NCBI GenBank assembly: GCA_016720745.1
Contig: JADKKA010000022.1
Span: forward strand, 124,001-188,000
Source: Chitinophagaceae bacterium
GTDB taxonomy: Bacteria > Bacteroidota > Bacteroidia > Chitinophagales > Chitinophagaceae
Direction of reading: 5' to 3'
Length of the DNA stretch: 64,000 bases
In this document: piece after piece, positions 8,540 to 17,435 of the stretch
Position numbering within the stretch: the stretch's first letter is position 1
How the letters are laid out: each line of letters starts with the position of its first letter
Translations under genes and position numbers: made by a program
Notes under the pieces: model-generated
Database searches by the model: none
Seen by the model: the letters and a program-made list of their open reading frames with translations, nothing else
What the model was told of the DNA's origin: nothing

Positions 8540-10810
8540 ATGGTATTTGACCTGGATCTGATTAAAAAGACATACGCTGAAATGCCAGCCAAAGTGGATG
8601 CCGCCCGTAAAGCACTGGGCCGCCCCCTGACCCTGGCTGAAAAAATTCTCTATGCTCACCTCTGGAAAGGCATTGATATCAAGGATTTTAAGCGAGGAAA
8701 AGATTATGTGGATTTTGCTCCGGACCGGGTAGCCATGCAGGATGCCACCGCCCAGATGGCCCTCCTTCAATTCGATACCACCGGCCGGAAAAAAGTCGCT
8801 GTTCCCTCTACCGTGCACTGCGATCACCTGATCGTGGCCAAAACGGAGGGGAAGGCCGATTTAAGTAAAGCAGTTTCTGATAATGAGGAAGTCTACAATT
8901 TCCTGGCTTCCATTTCAAATAAATACGGAATCGGTTTCTGGAAACCCGGCGCCGGTATCATCCACCAGGTAGTTTTAGAAAATTATGCCTTCCCCGGGGG
9001 AATGATGATCGGGACCGATAGCCATACCGTGAATGCAGGAGGATTAGGAATGATCGCCATTGGTGTGGGTGGAGCAGATGCCTGCGATGTAATGGCAGGA
9101 TTAAGCTGGGAATTACTCATGCCCAAACTGATTGGTGTAAAACTAACCGGTAAACTCAGTGGTTGGACAGCTCCCAAAGATGTGATCCTGAAAGTAGCAG
9201 GCATCCTCACTGTAAAAGGAGGAACCAATGCTATTGTGGAATATTTTGGAGAAGGCGCTACTTCCATGAGTTGTACGGGTAAAGGAACCATTTGTAATAT
9301 GGGTGCAGAAATCGGAGCCACTACCTCTACATTCGGATACGATGAAAGTATGGCTCGTTACCTGCAATCAACCGGCCGTGCTGATGTGGCTACTGCCGCT
9401 GATGCCATCAAAGAATACCTCACCGGAGATGCAGATGTATATGCCAACCCTGAAAAATATTTTGACCAGGTGATCGAGATTAACCTGAGCGAACTGGAGC
9501 CCCATCTCAACGGTCCTTTTACACCTGACCTGGCAACGCCGGTTTCCCAAATGAAAGAAATGGCCGCCAAGAACGGATGGCCTACAAAGGTTGAAGTAGG
9601 TTTGATCGGTAGCTGTACAAACTCTTCTTATGAAGATATCAGCCGGGCGGTGAGTCTGGCCCGCCAGGTGGCAGAAAAAGGCTTAAAGACAAAAGCAGAA
9701 TTCACCATTACTCCTGGTAGTGAACTGGTGCGGTACACCATTGAAAGGGATGGCTTCCTGGAAACCTTTGCCAAAATAGGTGCCACCGTTTTTGCCAATG
9801 CCTGCGGGCCCTGTATTGGTATGTGGGATCGGATGGGTGCGGAAAAACAGGAAAGGAATACCATCGTGCATTCCTTCAACCGGAACTTTGCCAAGAGAGC
9901 GGATGGTAATCCCAACACACTGGCATTTGTTGCTTCCCCTGAACTGGTAACAGCTTTGGCGATTGCCGGGGACCTGACATTCAATCCGCTGACAGATACA
10001 TTAACCAATGATAAAGGAGAACAGGTAAAACTGGATCCCCCAACGGGAGATGAATTGCCGATAAGAGGTTTTGCTGTGGAAGATGCCGGCTATCAGGCTC
10101 CTGCAGAAGATGGAAGCGGCGTTATTATAGCCGTGAAATCTGATAGTAAACGCTTACAACTGCTCTATCCCTTTGCAGCCTGGGAAGGAACAGACTGGAA
10201 GGGATTGAAACTCCTGATCAAAGCCAAGGGCAAGTGTACCACTGACCATATCTCCATGGCCGGTCCCTGGTTAAAATTCCGCGGACACCTGGATAATATC
10301 AGTAATAATCTGCTGATCGGTGCCACCAACTTTTTTAATGAAAAAACAGATACCGTAAAAAGCCAGCTGACCGGTGAATACGGAACCGTTCCCAATACCC
10401 AGCGTGCTTACAAAGCGGCGGGCATTGGTACCATTGTGGTAGGTGATGAAAACTATGGAGAAGGATCCAGCCGGGAGCATGCTGCCATGGAGCCACGTCA
10501 TCTTGGAGTGCGTGTGGTACTGGTTAAATCCTTTGCCCGTATCCATGAAACCAACCTGAAAAAGCAGGGAATGCTGGCCATCACCTTTGCGGATAAAGAA
10601 GACTATAATAAAATCCTGGAAGATGACAGCATTGATATCAATGGTCTGATCGGCTTTGCACCCGGCCAGCCACTGGAACTGGTGCTGCACCATGCCGATG
10701 GCAGCAGTGATACTATCCAGGTGAATCATAGTTATAATGCCCAGCAGATCGAATGGTTCAAGGCCGGCGGGGCACTCAATGTGATTCGTTCAGAATTTGC
10801 AAAAGGATAA
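8540..10810 (+). CDS. acnA: aconitate hydratase
   Basis: 756 aa, the length of mitochondrial-type aconitases. The three 4Fe-4S ligands are visible in GSCTNSS (about Cys359) and ACGPCIG (about Cys422 and 425). DSHTVNAGGLG lies in the N-terminal domain, and the C-terminal swivel domain carries YGEGSSREHAA. It isomerises citrate to isocitrate in the TCA cycle. NADP-isocitrate dehydrogenase, the next step, is encoded at 24-25 kb but not in the same operon. The gene is monocistronic, with a strong terminator directly downstream. Confidence 0.95.
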   Translation: MVFDLDLIKKTYAEMPAKVDAARKALGRPLTLAEKILYAHLWKGIDIKDFKRGKDYVDFAPDRVAMQDATAQMALLQFDTTGRKKVAVPSTVHCDHLIVAKTEGKADLSKAVSDNEEVYNFLASISNKYGIGFWKPGAGIIHQVVLENYAFPGGMMIGTDSHTVNAGGLGMIAIGVGGADACDVMAGLSWELLMPKLIGVKLTGKLSGWTAPKDVILKVAGILTVKGGTNAIVEYFGEGATSMSCTGKGTICNMGAEIGATTSTFGYDESMARYLQSTGRADVATAADAIKEYLTGDADVYANPEKYFDQVIEINLSELEPHLNGPFTPDLATPVSQMKEMAAKNGWPTKVEVGLIGSCTNSSYEDISRAVSLARQVAEKGLKTKAEFTITPGSELVRYTIERDGFLETFAKIGATVFANACGPCIGMWDRMGAEKQERNTIVHSFNRNFAKRADGNPNTLAFVASPELVTALAIAGDLTFNPLTDTLTNDKGEQVKLDPPTGDELPIRGFAVEDAGYQAPAEDGSGVIIAVKSDSKRLQLLYPFAAWEGTDWKGLKLLIKAKGKCTTDHISMAGPWLKFRGHLDNISNNLLIGATNFFNEKTDTVKSQLTGEYGTVPNTQRAYKAAGIGTIVVGDENYGEGSSREHAAMEPRHLGVRVVLVKSFARIHETNLKKQGMLAITFADKEDYNKILEDDSIDINGLIGFAPGQPLELVLHHADGSSDTIQVNHSYNAQQIEWFKAGGALNVIRSEFAKG

Positions 10811-10831
10811 TGCTACTCCATTGAAATAGTT

Positions 10832-10857
10832 AAGGCCGGTCAGTGACCGGCCTTTTT
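10832..10857 (+). terminator. intrinsic terminator after aconitase
   Basis: A perfect 11-bp stem (AAGGCCGGTCA and its complement) around a single-base centre, ending in a T run. Confidence 0.88.
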
Positions 10858-10889
10858 CTTGTCTGTACTTTTATTACAATCATTTTCTG

Positions 10890-11348
10890 TTACGGACGAA
10901 CTGCAGCTCCTTGTTTATCTGTGACGATCGAAACAAGTAAACGGCCATCCGGAATTTCACTGGAACGGTAGTACAGTTTCAGCACATCGGTTTCATTCTT
11001 ACGCAGACTGATCAGGTCACTGACCCGGCATTGCATACCTGCCTTGGTATTTTCTTCATTACCAAATGATAATTCCCGCAAGGTTTTATTCCCGCTGTCT
11101 TTTACAATCAGCACCCGTTCTTTACCAGGTTGTCCGCAATGATAATACCGAAAACTAATTTCATCATTTGCAGTGCCGGCTGCGAAACGAAGGGTATGGG
11201 GCTTGTTTAAATCAGTCCCAAAACGCTGCAGCACCAGTTTACCATTGAGGTACACTTCAAAACCTTCCCCTCCCGGAGCATTGGCAAAGGAGAAAAGTGT
11301 TAAGCAGGGGATCAGCAGCAAGGCGATCCGGGTCATTAATTTTTTCAT
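10890..11348 (-). CDS. small exported protein, unknown function
   Basis: 152 aa with a clear Sec signal peptide (KKLMTRIALLLIPCLTLFSFANA, cleavage after ANA likely). The mature part looks beta-rich: FEVYLNGKLVLQRFG, a FRYYHCGQPGK segment, and a late VLKLYYRSSEI. Two mature Cys residues may pair. I recognise no family. The gene is convergent with aconitase and separated from it by that gene's terminator. Confidence 0.65.
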   Translation of the reverse strand: MKKLMTRIALLLIPCLTLFSFANAPGGEGFEVYLNGKLVLQRFGTDLNKPHTLRFAAGTANDEISFRYYHCGQPGKERVLIVKDSGNKTLRELSFGNEENTKAGMQCRVSDLISLRKNETDVLKLYYRSSEIPDGRLLVSIVTDKQGAAVRP

Positions 11349-11460
11349 GGCGATTTTTTAAGATGATCAGAAAAATGGATTGACCCAGTGAAGTAAAGGC
11401 ACAGACTAGTCGTGTAAAAATTCCTTTGACAAGCAGCAGCAGGGGAATGACGTAATGCAG

Positions 11461-11550
11461 TTATCCTTTCTTTTTCCGGGAGAAAAGCCAGATAAAAAAT
11501 ACCAGGACCAGGAGTCCTGTTGAGCCATATACATAGTAACTGAGGGGCAT
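11461..11550 (-). CDS. possible 29-residue single-span membrane peptide
   Basis: A short frame, ATG at 11550 to TAA at 11461. It encodes a polar start (MPLSYYVYGS), a hydrophobic span (TGLLVLVFFIWLF) and a basic end (SRKKKG). This is a classic positive-inside one-helix peptide. An in-frame stop lies five codons upstream, so the unit is self-contained. No ribosome binding site or promoter is obvious. It could be chance or the remnant of a longer anchor. Confidence 0.3.
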   Translation of the reverse strand: MPLSYYVYGSTGLLVLVFFIWLFSRKKKG

Positions 11551-11645
11551 TGGACTGGGAAGTTAATGGATCAGGGGGAGTTGAAATCATTTTTATCAAT
11601 GTTTAAACATTAAAAGTCGGATAATAACCCTACCTTTAGAAAGGA

Positions 11646-12539
11646 ATGGAAAGGAAGCAATTCATTTATTCATTAACCGGAGGAGTTATCGCCATGAGCG
11701 GAATAGCAGCATTTAAACAGTTTACGGATGCTTTAAAAGAGCAGGAAACAAAGATGCCCGTCTTATTTGTCGGACATGGCTCTCCCATGAATGGAATTGA
11801 AAACAATGATTTTTCACGAGCCTGGGAGAAAACCGGCAAAGAGTTACCTCTTCCCAAAGCGGTTCTGGTGATTTCAGCTCACTGGCTCACCAGGGGAACG
11901 CAGATTACTGCCATGGATCATCCAAAAACGATCCATGATTTCGGGGGATTTCCCCGTGCATTGTATGAAGTACAATACCCTGCACCTGGTGATCCGCGGC
12001 TGGCTGCGGAAACCCGTGACCTGATTCAATCTACCGCGGTAACGCTGGATCACGAGTGGGGGCTCGATCATGGTACCTGGACGGTGGTGAGAAGAATGTA
12101 TCCTGATGCCAGTATCCCTGTATTGCAATTGAGTATCGACTATGCAAAGCCGGCTGAATGGCATTATAACCTTGGAAAGGAACTGGCGAAACTCCGTAAA
12201 AAAGGAGTACTGATCATCGGGAGCGGCAATATGATTCATAATCTGGGAATGGTAGCCTGGGATAAACTGGAAACACCGGGATATGGATACGACTGGGCCA
12301 TTGAAATGCATGATTTATTCAGGAAAAAAATCATTGCGGGAGATCACCAGTCACTGATCAATTATCAGTCCCTGCATCCTTCCGCCAAACTGGCCATTCC
12401 CACACCAGATCATTATTACCCCCTGATGTATATTCTCGGGTTGCAGGATAAGGGGGAGGAACCCGAATTTTTTAATGATCAGCTGGTAGCAGGCTCCCTG
12501 AACATGACTTCCGTTAAATTTGCTGGAAAGCAAAACTGA
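11646..12539 (+). CDS. ygiD: DODA-type extradiol ring-cleavage dioxygenase
   Basis: 297 aa; the last ~260 residues match the class III extradiol dioxygenase (LigB-like, YgiD/4,5-DOPA dioxygenase) pattern. Visible features are LFVGHGSPMN, VISAHWLTRG and LDHGTWTV, which supply the metal-binding His residues, and a late PTPDHYYPL. An extra N-terminal segment (MERKQFIYSLTGGVIAMSG) has an RKxF-type Tat-like signal, suggesting export with a bound metal; this is an inference. The physiological substrate is not known for this subfamily. The following gene starts one base after the stop, indicating an operon. Confidence 0.85.
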   Translation: MERKQFIYSLTGGVIAMSGIAAFKQFTDALKEQETKMPVLFVGHGSPMNGIENNDFSRAWEKTGKELPLPKAVLVISAHWLTRGTQITAMDHPKTIHDFGGFPRALYEVQYPAPGDPRLAAETRDLIQSTAVTLDHEWGLDHGTWTVVRRMYPDASIPVLQLSIDYAKPAEWHYNLGKELAKLRKKGVLIIGSGNMIHNLGMVAWDKLETPGYGYDWAIEMHDLFRKKIIAGDHQSLINYQSLHPSAKLAIPTPDHYYPLMYILGLQDKGEEPEFFNDQLVAGSLNMTSVKFAGKQN

Positions 12540-12540
12540 T

Positions 12541-12966
12541 ATGAAAAGGCTGAAGCCGGAAGTAGATATTGTAATGGATCTTTTAAAGGATGTGGCCGAA
12601 GCGAATCCGGGAAACAGTTTTGCCCAAAGCATACTGATTCAATATCAGGAAAGGGGAGGGCTGAGTAAAAAACAATTACAGGGCCTGTACGGCAAAGCGG
12701 AAAAATTACCAGGAATTTCAATTGCAAAACTGGCGACCCTGGAAGCGATCATTCTCAGGAAAAATGAAAAGACCCGATCGCCAAAACCGGAAATAAGGCC
12801 TTTGTATGAAAAGGAGGAAAAAACCGGTTTACAGATCAAGGCCATTTTAGAGCGGTTTCCTGACCATAAACAGGTGAAATACCTGCAGGCAAAATATGAG
12901 AATAATGAGCCCTTAACGAGTGCCGAACTGCTTGATCTTCAACGAATTTTCAAGGCCCTTAAATAA
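12541..12966 (+). CDS. conserved hypothetical protein, helical
   Basis: 141 aa starting at the ATG one base after the ygiD stop, so very likely translationally coupled. It is soluble, predicted all-helical, and rich in Lys and Glu. It contains two similar segments (FAQSILIQYQERGGLSKKQL near 30-50 and HKQVKYLQAKYENNEPLTSA near 110-130), which suggests an internal duplication. No catalytic motif is visible and I do not recognise a family. Confidence 0.65.
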   Translation: MKRLKPEVDIVMDLLKDVAEANPGNSFAQSILIQYQERGGLSKKQLQGLYGKAEKLPGISIAKLATLEAIILRKNEKTRSPKPEIRPLYEKEEKTGLQIKAILERFPDHKQVKYLQAKYENNEPLTSAELLDLQRIFKALK

Positions 12967-13037
12967 ATAGTATTTTGAATGACTAAAGGCAACCCGGGTA
13001 ACAAAAATGACGTTTATTATATCAATACAACACACAC

Positions 13038-13622
13038 TTGCTGTCTGCTGAGGAACTAACTTATCATGTTGCGGCTGCTGGCCGTAATAGCAGGGAGAGC
13101 CAAAAAATGATTTACAGCTCCTTCTATGGGTATGCCATGGCCATTTGTGACCGATATGCCGGAAATCAGGATGATGCGATGGAAATACTGAACGACGGGT
13201 TTCTCAAAGTTTTCAGGGAAATTCATCATTACAGTCCGGCTTATGCCGATGTAGTCAGTTCCTTTAAAGGATGGCTAAGAAAGATTATGGTGTATACATC
13301 AATTGATCATTTCAGGAAGAACCAGAAACACCAGGTACTCACACAGCTGGATAATGTGGTTTACCAGGTGCAATCATCTGCAGATGATGCACTTGATAAA
13401 ATTTCATATGAAGAAATCATCCGCTCTGTCCAGCTATTATCACCCGGATACAGAACGGTATTCAATCTCTTTGTGATTGAAGGCTGGAGCCATGATGAGA
13501 TTGCAGACCATCTTGGTATATCGACAGGGACTTCAAAGTCAAATCTGTCGAAAGCCAGAAGACAATTACAAAAGATACTTTATAAGTATAACGAAATACA
13601 AGTAACCAGAAATGTTGTCTGA
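13038..13622 (+). CDS. ECF-type RNA polymerase sigma-70 factor
   Basis: 194 aa. Region 2 shows FYGYAMAICDRYAGNQDDAMEI and GFLKVFREI. Region 4 shows LSPGYRTVFNLFVIEGWSHDEIADHLGIS, a standard helix-turn-helix. The start is TTG at 13038. The first in-frame ATG (13107) would delete part of region 2 helix 1, so TTG is preferred. The next gene overlaps it by 11 bp and encodes a membrane protein whose N-terminus looks like a cytoplasmic anti-sigma segment. Confidence 0.87.
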   Translation: MLSAEELTYHVAAAGRNSRESQKMIYSSFYGYAMAICDRYAGNQDDAMEILNDGFLKVFREIHHYSPAYADVVSSFKGWLRKIMVYTSIDHFRKNQKHQVLTQLDNVVYQVQSSADDALDKISYEEIIRSVQLLSPGYRTVFNLFVIEGWSHDEIADHLGISTGTSKSNLSKARRQLQKILYKYNEIQVTRNVV

Positions 13623-15087
13623 AGAGTTTGATAAAAAGATCAGGGAAGCTGCCCAACACCACCACCCGGCCTACGATGAAAGGGCATGGGCTGGTATGAA
13701 GAAGCAGCTGGACAAACACATGCCTGTAGAAGATGATCGCAGAAGAAGAGGTTTATTCTTCCTCCTGATCTTCCTTCTGCTGGGCGGAGCTGTAGCTTTA
13801 TACCAGTGGGGACCATTTGCTAAAAAAGACAAATCAACGCCTGCATCCGTTTTGGCGAACAGACAGCAACCCGCCAACTCAGAGCCTCCTTCTGAAAAAA
13901 ATCAATCTGTTCCGGCTCCGGCTAATTCGGAGAATACAGCATCAACTGTTTTGAATGAAGCCCCCTCTGCAATTACCAATGACAATCAAATTGACAAAGA
14001 TGCGGGCACCAGTCAACAAGAATTAAATAAACCAGCTGCTGAAAGGCAGGTGCGTCCGGATGCAATAAAACAAAACCCGGTTAAGGATAATCCATCTTTT
14101 ATCTCACAGACAGCAACCAGGGGCAGCAAACAAAAAAGTAGACCTGTAAACTCCCGGCAACAGTCTGGTATTAAACAGCAGTCTGCCAACGTAGCTGCAA
14201 AAAGTATAAACAAGCAACCTGGCACAGTGCAGCCTGAAAATCTTCCGCCTCCACCTGCAGCAGAAACCGTTGCAAGCATTCCCGCGGGCGAACAGAAATC
14301 AACAACAAATTCTGCTGTTCCTCCTTCAAAGCCATTGACCAGTAACCAGCCTAAATCGGAGGAGAATAAAAATAATCCGGATCAGGCGAAGGAATCCGCT
14401 GTTGCTAAGGAAACCATTCCACAAAAGGAGAAGGAGTCGAAACCTAAAATGCTGGCCAGGAAAAAAAGTAATTTCTTTTTTGCGGTATCGGCAGGACCTG
14501 ATGTAAGCTTTACCAGCGGAGATGAACTGGGCAGGATGAAAATGGTAGGTGGATTCGGTCTTGGTTATACATTCCGGGGGCGTATTACCCTTCGAACCGG
14601 AATTTATTCAGGCAAGAAAATTTATACGGCTTCTCCTGCTAATTATAAGGGGTCGCCACAGTTCTATCAGTATTATCCTAACCTGCAAAAAATTGACGCA
14701 GACTGTCAGGTACAGGAAATACCACTGAATATCAGTTATCATTTTGGCAATAAAAATAATCGCCCCTTCTTTGTTTCAGCAGGGGTTTCTTCCCTGATCA
14801 TGAAAGAAGAAACTTATAATTATTTTTATAAGTACAGTGCAACAAGTCCGGTTATCAACCGATCGTATTCTACCTATAATCAAAACCGGCATTTCTTTTC
14901 TCAACTCAACCTTTCAGCAGGATACCAACTTGCACTGGGTAAACGGTTCTCGGTTATCGCAGAGCCTTACCTCAAGCTGCCGATGGGAGGTGTGGGAAAT
15001 GGAAAAGTAAGGCTGAATAGTACGGGTATTATGTTTACGATTACGGCAAATCCGTTTGGTAAATTCCAATCCCCAAAATCCAAATAA
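13612..15087 (+). CDS. anti-sigma-like N-terminus fused to a PorT-type beta-barrel domain
   Basis: 491 aa. Residues 1-45 are cytoplasmic and charged (FDKKIREAAQHHHPAYDERAW). A basic cluster then precedes one transmembrane helix (GLFFLLIFLLLGGAVALY, about 47-64). Next comes about 210 residues of low-complexity Gln/Asn/Pro/Lys-rich linker. The last ~200 residues (from FFFAVSAGPDVSFTSG) have alternating beta-barrel character as in Bacteroidota outer-membrane beta-barrel (PorT-like) proteins. The 11-bp overlap with the sigma gene implies co-expression and possibly sigma control. The sigma-binding role is inferred from position. Confidence 0.75.
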   Translation: MLSEEFDKKIREAAQHHHPAYDERAWAGMKKQLDKHMPVEDDRRRRGLFFLLIFLLLGGAVALYQWGPFAKKDKSTPASVLANRQQPANSEPPSEKNQSVPAPANSENTASTVLNEAPSAITNDNQIDKDAGTSQQELNKPAAERQVRPDAIKQNPVKDNPSFISQTATRGSKQKSRPVNSRQQSGIKQQSANVAAKSINKQPGTVQPENLPPPPAAETVASIPAGEQKSTTNSAVPPSKPLTSNQPKSEENKNNPDQAKESAVAKETIPQKEKESKPKMLARKKSNFFFAVSAGPDVSFTSGDELGRMKMVGGFGLGYTFRGRITLRTGIYSGKKIYTASPANYKGSPQFYQYYPNLQKIDADCQVQEIPLNISYHFGNKNNRPFFVSAGVSSLIMKEETYNYFYKYSATSPVINRSYSTYNQNRHFFSQLNLSAGYQLALGKRFSVIAEPYLKLPMGGVGNGKVRLNSTGIMFTITANPFGKFQSPKSK

Positions 15088-15147
15088 TAATATAACAGGC
15101 AACTATCAGGTGCATTGCATCGATTGATAGGAAAACTGTTATATTTC

Positions 15148-16470
15148 ATGCGCAAAATTATTTACTCAATTTGCTTTTTATTTGCGGTCTCTTTTCTGAT
15201 TGCCGGATCCTGTGGCAAGGGGGGAGGATCACCCGCCCCAAATCCATGTTCAGGAATTACAGTTAGTGTATCAGGCAGCACTACAAATCCCTCAGCACCT
15301 GGTGCAACTAATGGAAGTATCAGTGTCACTGCATCGGGCGGGTCAGGATTTACATATAGTTTAAATGGAGGGGCATCTCAGGCTTCCGGCAATTTTACAG
15401 GTCTGGGAGCCGGCAGTTTTACTATTACTGCGAAAAACAGTAATGGCTGTTCCGGAACCGCCAGCTTTACATTGACGGCACCCAATCCCTGCGCCGGAGT
15501 TACTATCACAGTAACAGGATCAACGGGTAACCCAACAACCGGCGGCGGGAATAACGGAAGTATAAACGTAACTGCTACGGGAGGCACAGGTCCATTTACT
15601 TATAGCCGGGATGGCGTCAACTTTCAATCAGCAGGTTTATTCACTAACCTGACTGCAGGTCCTTACACGATCACTGCAAAAGATGCTAATGGCTGTACAG
15701 GTAGTACCAATTTTAATCTTACTGATCCTTGTACCGGTGTAACCATTAATGTTACAGCCGTTACAACCAATCCTACCTCAGCAGGTGCAACCAACGGAAG
15801 TATCAATGCCTCCGCATCTGGTGGTACCGGGCCATTTCAATACAGATTGGGAACTGGTACATTCCAGGCTGGCGGTACATTTTCGAGTCTGGGTGCAGGC
15901 ACTTATTCCGTTACCGCCAGGGATGCAAACGGATGTACGGGAACTGCCAATTTTACTTTATCCGATCCTAATCCTTGTGCCGGAGTAGTCATTAATCATA
16001 ATAGTACGGTAACAGGTCATATCCCCTGTTCTGCTGCTGGTACTGGCTCTATCGTTGCTAATCCCACTGGTGGAACAGGTCCATATACGTATAGTCTTAA
16101 TGGAGGTGGTTTTCAACCCTCCGGAATTTTTAATAATCTCACAGCCGGAAATTATAATCTCGTTGTAAGGGATGTCAACACCTGCAATACAGCAGCCAGT
16201 ATCAATATTCCTAACCGGCCACAGGGCCCACTTTTTACCGCTGTGAAAGCATTGATTCAGGCCAATTGTGTAACCTGTCATAGTGCTTCTAATGCTAACG
16301 GAGGTATGAACTTTGAAGTGGATTGCAATATTGTCAATAACCGGGACAGAATACAGATCCGGGCGGTGAATGCGAACCCCTCTTCGATGCCGCCAACGGG
16401 GTTGTTGCCTCCGTCAGAAAGACAGAAAATAGTGGACTGGATCAATGCGGGTGGAAAATATACAGACTAG
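15148..16470 (+). CDS. SprB-repeat lipoprotein with C-terminal cytochrome c domain
   Basis: About 440 aa. The ATG at 15148 is chosen because it gives a proper leader (RKIIYSICFLFAVSFL) with lipobox AGSC. Four SprB-type repeats follow, each about 80-90 residues. Each opens with NPCxG or DPCTG, contains NGSI and GGTGPF-type turns, and ends with DANGCTG. The last ~75 residues form a small haem-binding domain with CVTCH and a likely axial Met in SSMPPTG. It is probably a surface or periplasmic redox/adhesin-like lipoprotein. The partner is unknown. Confidence 0.82.
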   Translation: MRKIIYSICFLFAVSFLIAGSCGKGGGSPAPNPCSGITVSVSGSTTNPSAPGATNGSISVTASGGSGFTYSLNGGASQASGNFTGLGAGSFTITAKNSNGCSGTASFTLTAPNPCAGVTITVTGSTGNPTTGGGNNGSINVTATGGTGPFTYSRDGVNFQSAGLFTNLTAGPYTITAKDANGCTGSTNFNLTDPCTGVTINVTAVTTNPTSAGATNGSINASASGGTGPFQYRLGTGTFQAGGTFSSLGAGTYSVTARDANGCTGTANFTLSDPNPCAGVVINHNSTVTGHIPCSAAGTGSIVANPTGGTGPYTYSLNGGGFQPSGIFNNLTAGNYNLVVRDVNTCNTAASINIPNRPQGPLFTAVKALIQANCVTCHSASNANGGMNFEVDCNIVNNRDRIQIRAVNANPSSMPPTGLLPPSERQKIVDWINAGGKYTD

Positions 16471-16492
16471 ACAGTTGGTGTCTATTGATACG

Positions 16493-16519
16493 GGGGCTGG
16501 TAATACCGGCCCCTTTTTT
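16493..16519. terminator. terminator between convergent genes
   Basis: An 8-bp stem (GGGGCTGG / CCGGCCCC, one G-T pair) with a TAATA loop and six T on the plus strand. It lies between the SprB-cytochrome gene and the end of ubiX. Confidence 0.8.
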
Positions 16520-17075
16520 ATTGTCCCCATCGATAGGTACTGATATCAAAACCTGCAAGGTCCAGTACACGGTCTACTACAGTATCAGCCACTTCTTCCA
16601 CAGTAGTTGGCTTGCTATAAAAAGAGGGAGTCGCCGGACAGATGATACCTCCGGCCAGGGTAAGCGTTTCCATGTTCCGGATATGCACCAGGTTATAGGG
16701 TGTTTCCCGGACAACACAAATCAGTTTTCTTTTCTCCTTTAATATCACATCTGCAGCCCTGGTGATCAGATCGTTTGAAATGCCTGCAGCAATTCTTCCC
16801 AATGTCCCCATTGAACAGGGAATAATGATCATTGTATCATATCGTCCGGATCCGGATGCAAAAGGGGCGTTGAAGTCACCGGTACCAAAATATTTTGCAG
16901 GGAAATGATCCCAGTTTTCATTGGACAGTTCTGTTTTCCAAACCTCCCTGGCGTTGATGGTCATCACAACAGAAAGCTCTTCCCATTGGCCTTTGAGCCT
17001 GCTGAGTTTTTCCAGTAGCTGGGAGGCGTACACCGACCCGCTGGCACCCGTGATGGCGATAACTGTTTTTTTCAT
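16518..17075 (-). CDS. ubiX: UbiX-family flavin prenyltransferase
   Basis: 185 aa, the usual length. The N-terminal flavin-binding motif is ITGASGSVYASQL, with later CSMGTLGRIAAGISNDL, KLICVVRETP and ICPATPSFYSKP. The enzyme attaches dimethylallyl to FMN, making prenylated FMN for UbiD-type decarboxylases. No ubiD is in the window. The start is the ATG at 17075; the frame upstream begins with TTG. Confidence 0.92.
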   Translation of the reverse strand: MKKTVIAITGASGSVYASQLLEKLSRLKGQWEELSVVMTINAREVWKTELSNENWDHFPAKYFGTGDFNAPFASGSGRYDTMIIIPCSMGTLGRIAAGISNDLITRAADVILKEKRKLICVVRETPYNLVHIRNMETLTLAGGIICPATPSFYSKPTTVEEVADTVVDRVLDLAGFDISTYRWGQ

Positions 17076-17361
17076 ATTCAAATAACCCGATATATCCGGT
17101 AAAGTTCAATAAATCTTCGTCTAAAAAGTCAATCGTTTGCGCAAATCGTTGTAGAATAATATCTACAAGGGATGAGGCCTTCATTTACAGAATTGAGTCT
17201 CTTATCATTGAGTAAGGTCAATAATTTATAAATGAGCTCAATATTTCCCATTTCCACCCAAAAAATGGCGGCAAAATATTTTGTGTTATCCTTTTATTAG
17301 CGATATTAGCCATGAATTTTCATAGGATAAGGTTTAATGGTTAATGGTTTTTGATTAGGGC

Positions 17362-17392
17362 CCCCCGGTTTCACACCGGGGGTTCTTTTTTT
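17362..17392 (+). terminator. orphan strong terminator, possibly of a short transcript
   Basis: An 8-bp stem (CCCCCGGT / ACCGGGGG) with a five-base loop and a seven-T tail. No gene ends within 300 bp upstream on this strand. A short frame (ATG 17311, ten codons) and a weak promoter-like TTTG at 17280 precede it, so a leader peptide or small RNA is possible. The rest of the gap 17076-17361 shows nothing else I can name. Confidence 0.6.
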
Positions 17393-17435
17393 GGGGCCTT
17401 CACCAACAGCGGAGTTCACCAATTTCCGGTAACAG

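Noticed and set aside
11345..11599. 84-aa minus-strand ORF
   Set aside because: It has no recognisable protein character and overlaps the upstream region of the exported protein gene. A different frame holds the more credible 29-residue membrane peptide.
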